Shown piece by piece: positions 50,745 to 60,201 of a stretch of 64,000 bases of DNA; the first letter of the stretch is position 1; the number at the start of each line of letters is the position of its first letter. Position numbers and translations under genes: made by a program. Under the pieces are notes generated by a model, which saw only the letters and a program-made list of their open reading frames with translations, did no database searches and was not told the origin of the DNA. The DNA is from JAFGBN01 sp964394145. Its GTDB lineage: Bacteria > Chloroflexota > Dehalococcoidia > GIF9 > AB-539-J10. The stretch lies in assembly GCA_964394145.1 (NCBI GenBank), contig CAYMVL010000044.1, positions 1 to 64,000 on the forward strand. Reading direction: 5' to 3'.

Positions 50745-52181
50745 ATGGAGTATGCGGTTGTCATCGGCTTAGAAGTCCATGCTCAGTTGCTCACCAAGAG
50801 CAAGATGTTCTGTAGTTGTAGCGCGGATTATGCTGATGCCCCACCTAATACGCATGTTTGCCCCATTTGCCTGGGTATGCCCGGTGTTCTGCCAGTTATT
50901 AACAAGAAGGCAGTGGAATATACCGTGATGACAGCCCTTGCTCTAAACTGCACCATATCTGAATACACCAAATTCGACCGTAAGAATTACAGCTACCCTG
51001 ACTTAATGAAGGGCTACCAGATCTCTCAGTATGATGCCCCTATTGGTAAGGGCGGTTGGCTGACTATTGATAGCGATGGCTCTAAGAAGAGGATCAATAT
51101 CACCAGGGTGCACCTTGAGGAGGATGTGGCAAAGTTGTGGCACAGGGGTAATTCGAGTTTGATAGATGTCAACCGCGCTGGAGTACCGCTGATGGAGACC
51201 GTCAGCGAGCCTGAGATTAGCTCTCCTGAAGAAGCCCGTGATTACCTTCTCAAGCTGCGAAACATCCTCCGCTATTTGGGTGTGTCCACAGGCAATATGG
51301 AGGAGGGCAGTTTTAGATGTGATGCTAATATAAGTGTTCGGCCTCTGGGTAGCAAAGAACTACCCCCTAAGGTTGAGGTCAAGAATATGAATAGCTTCAA
51401 GTCGGTTTTCCAAGCTATGCAATATGAGTCTAGGCGGCAAAAAGAGGTGCTGGCAGAGGGTGGGCAGCTTGTGCAGGAGACGAGGGGTTGGGTCGAGGAG
51501 AAAGGTATAACTCAGACTCAGAGAACCAAGGAGTATGCTGATGACTACCGCTATTTCCCTGAGCCAGATTTGCCACCCCTGGCTTTTGATAGAGTTTGGG
51601 TAGATCAAATCAGATCGAAGCTTCCCGAATTACCGGAAGCCAGGAGAGACCGATTTATGGCACAGTATGGTTTGCCGCTGTACGATGCCAATATCTTAAC
51701 CAATTCTAAGGCATTAGCTGACTATTTTGAGAATTGTTGTAAGTTGATGGGAGATAGCAAAGCGAAAGTGATAAGTAATTGGCTGCTGGGAGATTTTAGC
51801 CGATTGCTTAACGCTACTAACACCGAAGTAGAAAATGTTAGAATAATGCCGGAACAGCTGGTAGAGATGTTTATGCTCGTAGACGATGGTACTATTAGCG
51901 GAACAATAGCCAAGATGATACTTGAAGAGATGTTTATTAGTGGTAAGAGGGCCAGTGATATTGTGCAGGAAAAGAAGCTCAGTCAGATTAGTGATACGAC
52001 TGAGATAAGGGGGATAATAAAGAAGGTCATATCTGACAACACCAAGGCAGTATCTGATTATAATGCTGGAAAGCAGCAAGCACTGGTATTCATTACAGGG
52101 CAGGTAATGAAGGCTACCCGGGGAAGAGCGAATCCTGCCTTGGTGAATGAATTACTGATACAGGAGCTAGGAGAAAAGTAA
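50745..52181 (+). CDS. gatB: Asp-tRNA(Asn)/Glu-tRNA(Gln) amidotransferase subunit B
   Basis: 478 residues, standard length. GLEVHAQLLTKSKMFC (Zn/cradle start), CPICLGMPGVLPVINKKAVE, FDRKNYSYPDLMKGYQISQY and a C-terminal YqeY-like tail. GatB binds the misacylated tRNA and phosphorylates the Glu or Asp side chain. gatA and gatC are not in the window, so the complex is encoded at separate places. secG follows by one base. Confidence 0.96.
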   Translation: MEYAVVIGLEVHAQLLTKSKMFCSCSADYADAPPNTHVCPICLGMPGVLPVINKKAVEYTVMTALALNCTISEYTKFDRKNYSYPDLMKGYQISQYDAPIGKGGWLTIDSDGSKKRINITRVHLEEDVAKLWHRGNSSLIDVNRAGVPLMETVSEPEISSPEEARDYLLKLRNILRYLGVSTGNMEEGSFRCDANISVRPLGSKELPPKVEVKNMNSFKSVFQAMQYESRRQKEVLAEGGQLVQETRGWVEEKGITQTQRTKEYADDYRYFPEPDLPPLAFDRVWVDQIRSKLPELPEARRDRFMAQYGLPLYDANILTNSKALADYFENCCKLMGDSKAKVISNWLLGDFSRLLNATNTEVENVRIMPEQLVEMFMLVDDGTISGTIAKMILEEMFISGKRASDIVQEKKLSQISDTTEIRGIIKKVISDNTKAVSDYNAGKQQALVFITGQVMKATRGRANPALVNELLIQELGEK

Positions 52182-52182
52182 A

Positions 52183-52404
52183 TTGCAAAGTTCTTTCATT
52201 ATTGCTCAGCTACTAGTGGCGATAGCCTTAATTGTCACCATTCTATTTCAGTTACACGGCGGTGGTCTGGGCGGGATATTCGGGCAATCGGACTCTGTGT
52301 ATCGAACGCGACGGGGAATAGAAAGAACTCTACTCAAGCTTACGATAGTTCTGGCTGTCATTTTCGTCATCTTTGCGGTTCTGATCGTTATGTTTAGCCC
52401 CTAG
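52183..52404 (+). CDS. secG: Preprotein translocase subunit SecG
   Basis: 73 residues with two helices (IIAQLLVAIALIVTILFQL and LTIVLAVIFVIFAVLIVMF) and the family's middle block GGGLGGIFGQSDSVYRTRRG. It starts at TTG 52183 next to the gatB stop with AGGAG in the gatB 3' end. It completes the SecYEG channel. Confidence 0.92.
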   Translation: MQSSFIIAQLLVAIALIVTILFQLHGGGLGGIFGQSDSVYRTRRGIERTLLKLTIVLAVIFVIFAVLIVMFSP

Positions 52405-52410
52405 ATCCAT

Positions 52411-53259
52411 ATGAGTCGTGTAGTTACGTTAACCACCGACCTTGGCTCCAGTGATGCCTACGTTGCTGCGATGAAAGGTGTTATCCTGACCATCAATCCT
52501 GAAGCCAATGTTGTCGATATAACTCACTCTATCGAGCCGCAGGATATCCATCAGGGTGCCTTTATCCTGAACACCGCCTATCGTTATTTCCCCGAGCATT
52601 CTATTCACATAGCTATTGTTGACCCCGGTGTAGGCAGCAATCGGAAGCCAATAATCCTGAAGACTCCTCTGGCTCTATTCGTTGCCCCTGATAATGGCAT
52701 CCTCAGCTACGTAATCAGCGACCTGGCGCAAAACCGAGGCAGCTCGACTGAGCATGCTCCTGACCTGGAGCAGGTGAGTCTAAAGAAGGGCCTTGAAGCC
52801 ATAGCTATTACTGACCCTCGCTTCTGGCGCAATCCCATAAGCACCACTTTCCACGGACGGGATATTTTTGCTCCAGTAGCTGCTGGAATTTCCCTTGATA
52901 TTTCGCCCTATGAGTTTGGCGATAAGGTGAGCTTCCTTAATGTTTTCCCTGTTTCAAGGCCGTTCTCCGATGCACAAGGGAACCTGATAGGACATATACT
53001 GCATGTCGATCATTTTGGCAACTTAATTGCAGATATTAGGAAGAGTGACTTGCCTGGCAAAGCCGACGATCTTGTGATTGAGATAGCGGGATACCGCATT
53101 CGTGGGCTAAGTAGTTATTACGCTCAACAGGAGGAGGGATTGATGGCTGTACTCGGTAGCAACGGCTATCTAGAAATAGCATTAAGAGATGGAAACGCCC
53201 GTAATTTCCTGGAAATAGGGGTAGGAGACGAGATAATGGTGAGGGCAGGCTCTTCTTGA
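52411..53259 (+). CDS. SAM hydroxide adenosyltransferase (DUF62)
   Basis: 282 residues. TLTTDLGSSDAYVAAMKGVI, HSIEPQDIHQGAFIL, IAIVDPGVGSNRKPI, VAPDNGILSYV and TFHGRDIFAPVAA are the conserved blocks, including the Asp/Arg/His triad of the family. These enzymes hydrolyse S-adenosylmethionine to adenosine and methionine with hydroxide as nucleophile; the physiological role is unclear. It follows secG by 6 bp. Confidence 0.92.
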   Translation: MSRVVTLTTDLGSSDAYVAAMKGVILTINPEANVVDITHSIEPQDIHQGAFILNTAYRYFPEHSIHIAIVDPGVGSNRKPIILKTPLALFVAPDNGILSYVISDLAQNRGSSTEHAPDLEQVSLKKGLEAIAITDPRFWRNPISTTFHGRDIFAPVAAGISLDISPYEFGDKVSFLNVFPVSRPFSDAQGNLIGHILHVDHFGNLIADIRKSDLPGKADDLVIEIAGYRIRGLSSYYAQQEEGLMAVLGSNGYLEIALRDGNARNFLEIGVGDEIMVRAGSS

Positions 53260-53347
53260 GCGAAATGTGCAATTATGCCACCCAAGTCATTAAATATCAG
53301 TGAAGTGACGGTGTCGCTGTTAAAATTAATCAACTCTAATGACTGTT

Positions 53348-53740
53348 TCACCCATCGATTGTAGGGATATAGGGTTTGATATCCAGGAGCGGACTCCCGT
53401 CCAGTGCATCCAGTCCTCTTACCTTCAGGATGTTATTCTCCCTGCCCACTAGTTCTACGACAGTTAATCCCAGCGGGCTTGGTCTATCCGGGGATCTGCT
53501 GGCAAAAACGCCGCGCGATTCAAGCTTGAGAGAATACCCGGCAGACCTGTGAAACCAGTATATCAGAACAATCCGGGAGAATCTCTCTATGCCTCTTAAG
53601 CCCTCTTCAAACTCTCTAAACACCTCTACTTCACTGATATCCTGCCGTACGCAACCCTGCCGAGGTGTCTCTCGCCTGGAGTGATAAATGGAGTGAATTA
53701 TTCCTATAGGCTTTAAACTCAGATTCTGTAGCTCTTCCAT
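53348..53740 (-). CDS. trmO: tRNA (m6t6A37) methyltransferase TrmO / TsaA-like
   Basis: 130 residues from ATG 53740; the longer frame begins inside the -10 box and is rejected. Conserved blocks: KPIGIIHSIYHSRRETPRQG, RIVLIYWFHRS, GVFASRSPDRPSPLGLTVVE and DALDGSPLLDIKPYIP. It methylates N6-threonylcarbamoyladenosine at tRNA position 37 in Gammaproteobacteria; in other lineages the same fold may have other targets. Short for TrmO (about 150-230) but the core beta barrel is complete. Confidence 0.85.
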   Translation of the reverse strand: MEELQNLSLKPIGIIHSIYHSRRETPRQGCVRQDISEVEVFREFEEGLRGIERFSRIVLIYWFHRSAGYSLKLESRGVFASRSPDRPSPLGLTVVELVGRENNILKVRGLDALDGSPLLDIKPYIPTIDG

Positions 53741-53781
53741 AATTACTTTGATGGGAGATAAGTCATTAGGGGACCGTACCA

Positions 53782-53790
53782 ATTATACCA
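53782..53790 (-). promoter_or_regulatory. Extended -10 promoter of trmO
   Basis: On the minus strand: TGG followed by a perfect TATAAT (53782-53787). No good -35 was seen, as usual for extended -10 promoters. It gives a leader of about 35 bases before ATG 53740 and rules out the upstream start. Confidence 0.6.
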
Positions 53791-53962
53791 TTTACGTAAT
53801 CAGAACCTTGCTCCCAGCCATTAAGTCTTCTGTCAGTTAGGCGACTGTGCCTCAATGGTCTGGGTTAGTCATCAACATTCTATTTCTATAGACGCTTGGC
53901 CTTAATCGGAAAGATATGGTAGACTACAAAACTTGGCAGTTTGAAGTTTTGAAGGAGGCGAT

Positions 53963-55921
53963 ATGGGTAAGTTACTTTGGCAGCCGTCAGACGAACGGAA
54001 GAGAAATGCCAACATAACCAGGTTCATAGAACTGGTGAATAGCAAGTACGGAAAGGACTTCCATTCTTATAAGGAACTATACGACTGGTCAGTAAGTCAG
54101 ATAAGCGACTTCTGGGCCTCGGTGTGGGATTTTGTCGGGATAAAAGCTTCTAAAAGCTATGAGGTTGTCGTTGATGATGTAAGCAAGATGCCAGGAACAA
54201 AGTGGTTTGTTGGGGCGAGGCTTAATTTTGCAGAGAATCTTCTCAGATACAGGGATGAGCGCACAGCCTTTATATTTAGAGGGGAGACTCAAAAGACAGC
54301 TAAAATGAGTTATGCAGAGCTCTATGACTCTGTAGCACGTCTGTCGAAGTCGCTTCGGGAGATGGGAGTCGTTCCAGGGGATCGGGTAGCTGCGTATATG
54401 CCAAACATGATGGAGACGGCCATTGCTATGCTTGCTGCTACCAGCATTGGTGCTACTTGGGCTTCCGCCGCTACGGATATTGGTCCAGGGGCAGTTATAG
54501 ATCGCTTTGGTCAAATTGAACCAAAAGTCTTGTTTACTGTTGATGGATACTTCTATAAGGGCAAGGGCTTCGATGTTCTTTCCAATGCGGCTGAGGCTCT
54601 AAAGGGATTACCTTCAGTTAAGAAAGTCATTGTTGCCTCGTATACAACGGGAAAGCCTGAAGTCAGCAACATCCCCAACGCTGTGCGCTGGGATGATTTC
54701 CTATCCAAGGAAAAGGGACTTGAGATTCAGTTCGAACAATTACCGTCCGATCATCCTGTATTTATTATGTTCTCCTCTGGAACAACAGGTAAGCCGAAGT
54801 GCATGGTGCAAGGGGCTGCCGGAATTCTCGTCAACCAGTTGAAGGAGCTCATACTTCAGAGCAATTTGAAGAGAGAAGACGTCCACTTTTTCATAGCAAC
54901 TTGTAGCTGGATGATGTGGAATTGGATGCTGAGCTCGTTGGCCACGGGCAACACTCTGATTCTATATGATGGCAATCCGAACTATCCGGACCCCGGTGCT
55001 ATGTGGAAAGTGATTCAGGACGAGAAAGTAAGCATGTTCGGTTGTAGTGCCAGCTATATTAATTTCCTCCGCAGCCAGGGCATCAAGCCTGGCAAGGATT
55101 ATGACCTCTCGTCCTTGCAGGAAATATGGCAGACCGGGTCAGCTCTTTCTGCCGAAGGCTTTGAATATGTTTACCAGGAAATTAAGCAGGATGTCTGGTT
55201 TAATTCCAGTTCTGGTGGTACTGACATAAACGGGTGCTTCTGTACTGGAAGTCCCATTCAGCCGGTATATGCTGGTGAATTGCAGGGTCCCGGTTTGGGA
55301 ATGAAGATAAAGGCGTATGACCCGAGTGGTAAGCCGATATATGACCAGGAGGGAGAACTTGTCTGTGAAGCGCCTGCTCCTCCTATGCCCCTTTACTTCT
55401 GGAATGACCCAAATAATGAGAGGTATAGCCAAACTTATTTCGACGTCTATCCCAATGTCTGGCGTCATGGCGATTACGTTGTGTTCCATAGCGAGACGGG
55501 AGGGATTACCTTTTTGGGCCGCTCTGATGCTATCCTGAAGCCTTCCGGAGTTCGAATAGGTACGGCTGAGATATACAATCAGGTGGAGCTGATACCTGAA
55601 GTTGCTGATAGTCTGGCTATAGGACAGAACTGGGAAGGGGACCAGCGGGTTATCCTCTTCGTTAAGCTTGCTAAGAGATATCAGCTAACGGAAGATCTGA
55701 AGAATAAGATTAAGAAGACCCTGCGTGAGAAGGCCTCTCCCCGTCATGTTCCGGCAATAATCATGGAAGTGCCAGATATCCCTTACACTATGAACATGAA
55801 GAAAGTTGAAAGCGCGGTGACCAACATATTGCACGGCAGGCCAGTCTCGAACAGGGATGCTCTGATGAACCCCGAGTCGTTGGATTTTTACGAAAAAGCA
55901 AAGATAGAGCTTGAAAAATAG
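53963..55921 (+). CDS. acsA: Acetoacetyl-CoA synthetase
   Basis: 652 residues. AMP-binding P-loop SSGTTGKPKCMVQG starts at about 271; further blocks are TSIGATWASAATDIGPGAVI, VFIMFSSG, FNSSSGGTDINGCF, ITFLGRSDAILKPSGVRIGT and the C-terminal acetylation-site lysine in IPYTMNMKKVE. The WxPSxxR N-terminus (LWQPSDERKRNANITRFIEL) and insert pattern mark acetoacetate-CoA ligase rather than acetyl-CoA synthetase. It would activate acetoacetate for fatty acid or storage metabolism. GGAGG precedes ATG. Confidence 0.93.
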   Translation: MGKLLWQPSDERKRNANITRFIELVNSKYGKDFHSYKELYDWSVSQISDFWASVWDFVGIKASKSYEVVVDDVSKMPGTKWFVGARLNFAENLLRYRDERTAFIFRGETQKTAKMSYAELYDSVARLSKSLREMGVVPGDRVAAYMPNMMETAIAMLAATSIGATWASAATDIGPGAVIDRFGQIEPKVLFTVDGYFYKGKGFDVLSNAAEALKGLPSVKKVIVASYTTGKPEVSNIPNAVRWDDFLSKEKGLEIQFEQLPSDHPVFIMFSSGTTGKPKCMVQGAAGILVNQLKELILQSNLKREDVHFFIATCSWMMWNWMLSSLATGNTLILYDGNPNYPDPGAMWKVIQDEKVSMFGCSASYINFLRSQGIKPGKDYDLSSLQEIWQTGSALSAEGFEYVYQEIKQDVWFNSSSGGTDINGCFCTGSPIQPVYAGELQGPGLGMKIKAYDPSGKPIYDQEGELVCEAPAPPMPLYFWNDPNNERYSQTYFDVYPNVWRHGDYVVFHSETGGITFLGRSDAILKPSGVRIGTAEIYNQVELIPEVADSLAIGQNWEGDQRVILFVKLAKRYQLTEDLKNKIKKTLREKASPRHVPAIIMEVPDIPYTMNMKKVESAVTNILHGRPVSNRDALMNPESLDFYEKAKIELEK

Positions 55922-56158
55922 CATATCTTTCTCAGCTATTTTGAAGGGGATTAGTCAGGCAGGAAGTCCGCGTCTATGTGGACTGCGCCATGGCAGGTTT
56001 CTGCAATATGCCATGGAGTCTGCTTGGAGCTATCCGGGGTTGCTTCACTCTGCCGGGAGCAGCTTAGAGGCATTCAAAGTCTAGCGCTACTTTGTCGACC
56101 GGTCTGTCCTGCTCAGCGTGGCGTTTTTGAAAAGCATCAGCAGGGCCTGTAGCAACTA

Positions 56159-56190
56159 TTGACTTCCTATTCCCGTATGTGTACTATAAT
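56159..56190 (+). promoter_or_regulatory. Promoter of the zinc-ribbon/DUF4870 gene
   Basis: TTGACT (56159-56164) and a perfect TATAAT (56185-56190), but the spacer is 20 bases, longer than usual. The preceding 55922-56158 contains no gene I can support. Leader about 25 bases with AGGAGG (56210-56215). Confidence 0.5.
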
Positions 56191-56221
56191 GTCTCTAAAC
56201 TGAGCATAAGGAGGTGCGGGT

Positions 56222-56704
56222 ATGTTTTGTAGCAAGTGTGGTGCCGAAAATCCGGAAGGAGCCAAGTTTTGCTCTAAATGTGGCGCCCCTCTTGAGGTTT
56301 CTATCGAGCCATCCGAGGCTGCGGCTAAGTCCGGGGAGCGTAGCAGTACAGGGTTGTCAGCCAATTTAGCCGGTCTTCTGTGCTACGTGGGGGGCTGGAT
56401 TTCTGGCATAGTATTCGTGGTGCTGGAGAAGAACAGTAAGTTTGTCAAGTTCCATGCCTGGCAGTCAATCATGACCTTCGGTGTGTTGACTGTAATCCAG
56501 ATTATTCTGTCAATAATTGCTGCTATTGCGTGGGCTACTTTTGCGCCCGGGGCCGCAATCGCTGCACACATCGTTGGCGTTATCGTGTGGGTTATAACTG
56601 GCATTTTGTGGATTGTCCTGATGATTCTGGCATATCAGGGAAAGATGTGGAAGGTACCAGGGGCGGGTGACTGGGCGGAGAAGCGGGCCAGTAAGAGTTC
56701 GTGA
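56222..56704 (+). CDS. Zinc-ribbon plus DUF4870 membrane protein
   Basis: 160 residues. The N-terminal zinc ribbon is FCSKCGAENPEGAKFCSKCG (four Cys). A linker is followed by DUF4870, with helices (ANLAGLLCYVGGWISGIVFV, IMTFGVLTVIQIILSIIAAI, a third helix pair) and the conserved VKFHAWQS motif. These are common small membrane proteins of unknown function. AGGAGG precedes ATG by 6 bases. Confidence 0.9.
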   Translation: MFCSKCGAENPEGAKFCSKCGAPLEVSIEPSEAAAKSGERSSTGLSANLAGLLCYVGGWISGIVFVVLEKNSKFVKFHAWQSIMTFGVLTVIQIILSIIAAIAWATFAPGAAIAAHIVGVIVWVITGILWIVLMILAYQGKMWKVPGAGDWAEKRASKSS

Positions 56705-57012
56705 CTTCTGTTTATCTATGGCACATGTGATTGCCGGGGTATCGTCACGTAGAGGCATGCCCGTCAGTCTTTTGATTCGCCTGGGCCCTGGTATTGGCAA
56801 GGTGAAGGGGTAGCTGCCTGACGGCCGCTCGCTGCGCCTGATCTAACTATCTAGTTCTTATCAGTGTCTCCGTATCTTTTCGTGGAAGCGCGTGAAGCAT
56901 CGCAGCAGCGTCGAATCGACTCCATCTAGTTCTTGGCGCAAGCTGATTGCCCGCGTGGAGTAACGATGGGGAGCTTTCGGTATAAACTTTTCCTCATTCT
57001 TTTCGTTTACAG

Positions 57013-57018
57013 TATAAT
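57013..57018 (+). promoter_or_regulatory. -10 box upstream of the sigma factor gene
   Basis: Perfect TATAAT; no convincing -35 at 16-18 bases. The ATG of the sigma factor is only 13 bases further, so the transcript would have about a 6-base leader. 56705-57012 otherwise holds no gene. Confidence 0.45.
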
Positions 57019-57031
57019 AGGCATCAGGTTG

Positions 57032-57574
57032 ATGTCTATTGAAGAGAAGGATGTAGTTTGTCGGGCGATAGAAGGAGATGGAGAGGCATTTGCCCGGCTT
57101 TATGAAGAGTATTTCGATAAGGTTTACCGCTATCTTTACCTCAGGCTGGGGAATCAAGCTGAGGTCGAGGATCTAACCCAGGAGGTCTTTGTTAAGGCTT
57201 TGGAGGCAATTGGCTCTTACAGGTGGCGGAGTTTGCCTTTCGCCTCTTGGCTATTTCGTATAGCCCGTAATCACATGATTGACCATTTGAGAAAAGCAGG
57301 CAAAGTTCAGAAGGTGGCTTGGGACGATAACATAGCTAGTGTTGAAGAGCCAAACCCGGTGCTCGTTGCCGAACAAAGGCTTGAAGTTGAAGAACTGAGG
57401 AATAATATAGAGAAATTATCGCCTGCCCAGCGAGCGGTGGTTTCTCTCCGGTTTGGAAGCGGACTCTCTGTGGCTGAAGTAGCTAAGGTTCTAGGCAAGA
57501 GCACAGGCACGGTGAAAGCCCTGCAATACAATGGCATAGTGGCTCTGAGAAGGATGCTTTCTGACAAGAGGTAG
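57032..57574 (+). CDS. Sigma-70 family (ECF-like) sigma factor
   Basis: 180 residues from ATG 57032; the longer frame back to 56933 reads through the -10 box. Region 2 (AFARLYEEYFDKVYRYLYLR, then DLTQEVFVKALEAI and FASWLFRIARNHMIDHLRK) and region 4 (LSPAQRAVVSLRFGSGLSVA and VLGKSTGTVKALQYNGIVAL) are clear; regions 1 and 3 are missing, as in ECF factors. It is followed after 3 bp by the DUF5667 membrane protein, which is probably its partner or regulator. The target regulon is unknown. Confidence 0.9.
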   Translation: MSIEEKDVVCRAIEGDGEAFARLYEEYFDKVYRYLYLRLGNQAEVEDLTQEVFVKALEAIGSYRWRSLPFASWLFRIARNHMIDHLRKAGKVQKVAWDDNIASVEEPNPVLVAEQRLEVEELRNNIEKLSPAQRAVVSLRFGSGLSVAEVAKVLGKSTGTVKALQYNGIVALRRMLSDKR

Positions 57575-57577
57575 CAC

Positions 57578-58465
57578 ATGGCAGAGAGGATAGAATATAT
57601 TCTGGATAACTGTCTGGAGCGCATATTCAGCGGAGAAAGCCGTGAGGATTGCCTCAAGACCTATCCTGAGCAAGCATCTGAGTTGGAGTCTTTGCTCGAT
57701 ACCAGCTTGGCTTTTGTGGAAAAGTCTGCCGCTATCCAACCTGACCATGAGTTCAAGGTCAGGACTCATGCTCAGCTTCAGTCGCTGCTTCACGCTAGGC
57801 GAGAGAAAGTGGAAGGGAAAGCAGCAATTTCTATTTGGCGGAGGAGATGGGTTCCGGCTGTGGCCAGTATTGTAATTATTTTGTTTGCCGGCATAGGTAC
57901 TGCAGCTGCTTCGGCGAATGCTTTACCAGAGCAGCCTTTGTACCCTGTAAAGCTGGCTACAGAGCAAATGATGATGGGTCTGGCGTTCTCTGATGTGGAT
58001 AAGGCAGAGCTCCATATTGAGTTTGCTCAGAGAAGGACAACGGAGATGGCCGAGCTGGCTAGTCAGGGTGATGATGATAAGGCCTTACTGCTGGCGGAGG
58101 AGGCTGACAGCCATATAGACCAGGTAGAGGAAATCGTCGAGGCGCGAGAGACGGCCCAGGCCGAGGATGCAGAGCTTTTCAGTGTGCCTCCGGAATCGCC
58201 TCCGCCGGCTGAATCAGCCCCGGGTCAGGTGACGGCGCCGTCCCCTATTCCTGCTCCGTCTGCGTCACAGAGAGCTAATGATAATAGTAGCTCAGATGAG
58301 AAGAGAGCTTTGGCGGTAATGCTCAGTCGCAGTCGTGCTGAGAACTTAGCTAAACTACACAACGCTCTGGATAAGGCTCCCAAGGAACTGAAACCTTCTA
58401 TCGAGCAAGCGATCAAGAATATGGCACGAGACTATGATGAGACACTTCTTAATCTGGAGAGTTAA
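57578..58465 (+). CDS. DUF5667 membrane protein (likely sigma-factor partner)
   Basis: 295 residues. The cytoplasmic N-terminal helix pair begins ERIEYILDNCLERIFSGES with CLKTYPEQASELESLL, resembling an anti-sigma arrangement. One transmembrane helix near 90-110 (VASIVIILFAGIGTAAASAN) is followed by DUF5667 (ALPEQPLYPVKLATEQMMMG, LHIEFAQRRTTEMAEL), a Pro/Ser-rich linker and a charged C-terminal helical stretch. Translation starts 3 bp after the sigma stop. Anti-sigma function is inference. Confidence 0.85.
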   Translation: MAERIEYILDNCLERIFSGESREDCLKTYPEQASELESLLDTSLAFVEKSAAIQPDHEFKVRTHAQLQSLLHARREKVEGKAAISIWRRRWVPAVASIVIILFAGIGTAAASANALPEQPLYPVKLATEQMMMGLAFSDVDKAELHIEFAQRRTTEMAELASQGDDDKALLLAEEADSHIDQVEEIVEARETAQAEDAELFSVPPESPPPAESAPGQVTAPSPIPAPSASQRANDNSSSDEKRALAVMLSRSRAENLAKLHNALDKAPKELKPSIEQAIKNMARDYDETLLNLES

Positions 58466-58576
58466 GAGCTTGTTGCCAGCTTCGATGGTCTTTCTGGGCG
58501 CTTGAAAGATCGGGCAGCTACGGATAGTCTTCCATTTGAAAAGCGGTACCGGACGCTAGGTCTTGCCAAATTCTCT

Positions 58577-58605
58577 TTGGGTGATTGCGTTTCAGGGAGT
58601 ATAAT
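58577..58605 (+). promoter_or_regulatory. Promoter of dnaX with leaderless spacing
   Basis: TTGGGT (58577-58582), 17-base spacer, perfect TATAAT (58600-58605). The dnaX ATG begins 9 bases later (58615), so transcription should start at or within about 3 bases of the start codon. No ribosome binding site exists. Confidence 0.75.
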
Positions 58606-58614
58606 ACTTGATAT

Positions 58615-60180
58615 ATGGGCTCTGAGGTTTTTTATCGCAAGTGGCGTCCGCAAAGTTTTGCTGAACTGGTAGGACAGGAACCTATAACTCAGACCTTGCG
58701 TAATGCTGTGGAGCAGGGAAAGATAGCCCATGCTTACCTTTTCTGCGGTCCGCGAGGCACCGGCAAGACCAGTGCAGGGCGTATCCTGGCCAAGGCGGTT
58801 AATTGTCCTAATCAGGTGAGTGGCGAACCGTGTAATACCTGTGATATATGCCGCTCAATTACAGAGGGCAGGGCATTGGATGTAATAGAGATAGACGCTG
58901 CCAGCAATCGCGGCATTGACGAAATCCGTAGCCTCAGGGAAAAGGTACATTATGCCCCCAGCCTTGCTCGTTATAAGGTATATATCATAGATGAAGTTCA
59001 TATGCTTACTGAGGCAGCCTGCAATGCTTTGCTGAAGACATTAGAGGAACCGCCTGCTCATGTAATCTTTGTTTTAGCCACCACGGAGGCACACAAGGTC
59101 ATTCCCACCATAGTGTCTAGATGCCAGCGGTTCAACTTCCATCGCCTGGCGCAAGCAACGATGGTGGATAAGTTGGATCTGATATGCAAGGAGGAGGGGA
59201 TCAATATAGGGCTTAATTCTCTCAGGCTCATTGCCAGGTCTGCTACTGGAAGTCTTCGTGATGCTGAAAACATATTACAACAGCTGATTGCCTTTCATGG
59301 CAATCAGGTTGGATTTGACCAGGTTCAGGCAGAGCTTGGCGCTGCTGGTGACTCACGTGTTAGGCAACTGGCAAAACTTATTGTCACTAAGGACATCTCT
59401 GCGGGCCTGCAGGTTATTAATAGCATCAACAGAGATGGTGTTGACCTCAGGCAGTTCAATCTTCAGCTTGTGGAGTATCTGCGAGGATTGCTTCTGGTTA
59501 AGTCGCAGTGCGATAAAGCGTTAGAAGTGACCGCTGAAGATTTAGCTGAGATGAGAGACTCTGTGGCTAACAGCGGAGTTGATTACTTGCTCAAGGCAGT
59601 CAAACTTTTCGCCAGAATAGATTTTCATGGTGACAGTTACTCCACTTTGCCTTTAGAATTAGCTTTAGTTGACTGCGTCCTGTCCTCTAAAGTTCGGCAA
59701 GAGGTGCCAGCTGTGACCCAAATTGAGGAAAGAGAGGAGACTGTTGAGCTATCTGAGAAGCTACCCGAAGCTTCTCCGGAGATTAAGGCCCCCGTTTCTG
59801 AAGGCATCACTGAGGCTTCTACTACAGAGGTTCCTAAAGATATAGACGAACTGCGCGATCGGTGGAAGGATTTCATTGTCTCTTTGCGAGGGGAGGGTTC
59901 CAGTGGCAATTTGGATGCCTTCCTGCGTAGTGCCTGTGAGCCAGTGGATCTTCAAGGCGATACGCTGGTGTTAGGTTTTTATTACTCCTTCCACAAGGAA
60001 AAGATCGAAGATGCTAAGTATCAACATCTGGTGGAGAAGAAGCTCAAAGAGGTCTTTGGCCAGCCTTATAAGATACGCTGTGTTCTGGTTGATCACAAGA
60101 GGGAAGATGCCTCTAAGGTGAAGAAACGAAATCCCCTGGTAGAAGCTGCTCTGGAAATGGGGGCTAAGATAGCTGAGTAA
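58615..60180 (+). CDS. dnaX: DNA polymerase III subunit gamma/tau
   Basis: 521 residues. Walker A GPRGTGKTS, zinc module CPNQVSGEPCNTCDIC, Walker B YIIDEVHML, sensor 1 LATTEAHKV with SRCQRFNF, and a C-terminal domain after about 350. It loads the sliding clamp. No slippery A-run like that of E. coli dnaX was found, so a separate gamma form is not predicted. It heads the recombination-repair run ybaB-recR-recO. Confidence 0.95.
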   Translation: MGSEVFYRKWRPQSFAELVGQEPITQTLRNAVEQGKIAHAYLFCGPRGTGKTSAGRILAKAVNCPNQVSGEPCNTCDICRSITEGRALDVIEIDAASNRGIDEIRSLREKVHYAPSLARYKVYIIDEVHMLTEAACNALLKTLEEPPAHVIFVLATTEAHKVIPTIVSRCQRFNFHRLAQATMVDKLDLICKEEGINIGLNSLRLIARSATGSLRDAENILQQLIAFHGNQVGFDQVQAELGAAGDSRVRQLAKLIVTKDISAGLQVINSINRDGVDLRQFNLQLVEYLRGLLLVKSQCDKALEVTAEDLAEMRDSVANSGVDYLLKAVKLFARIDFHGDSYSTLPLELALVDCVLSSKVRQEVPAVTQIEEREETVELSEKLPEASPEIKAPVSEGITEASTTEVPKDIDELRDRWKDFIVSLRGEGSSGNLDAFLRSACEPVDLQGDTLVLGFYYSFHKEKIEDAKYQHLVEKKLKEVFGQPYKIRCVLVDHKREDASKVKKRNPLVEAALEMGAKIAE

Positions 60181-60201
60181 TAGTACAGATAAGGAAGAGA
60201 T

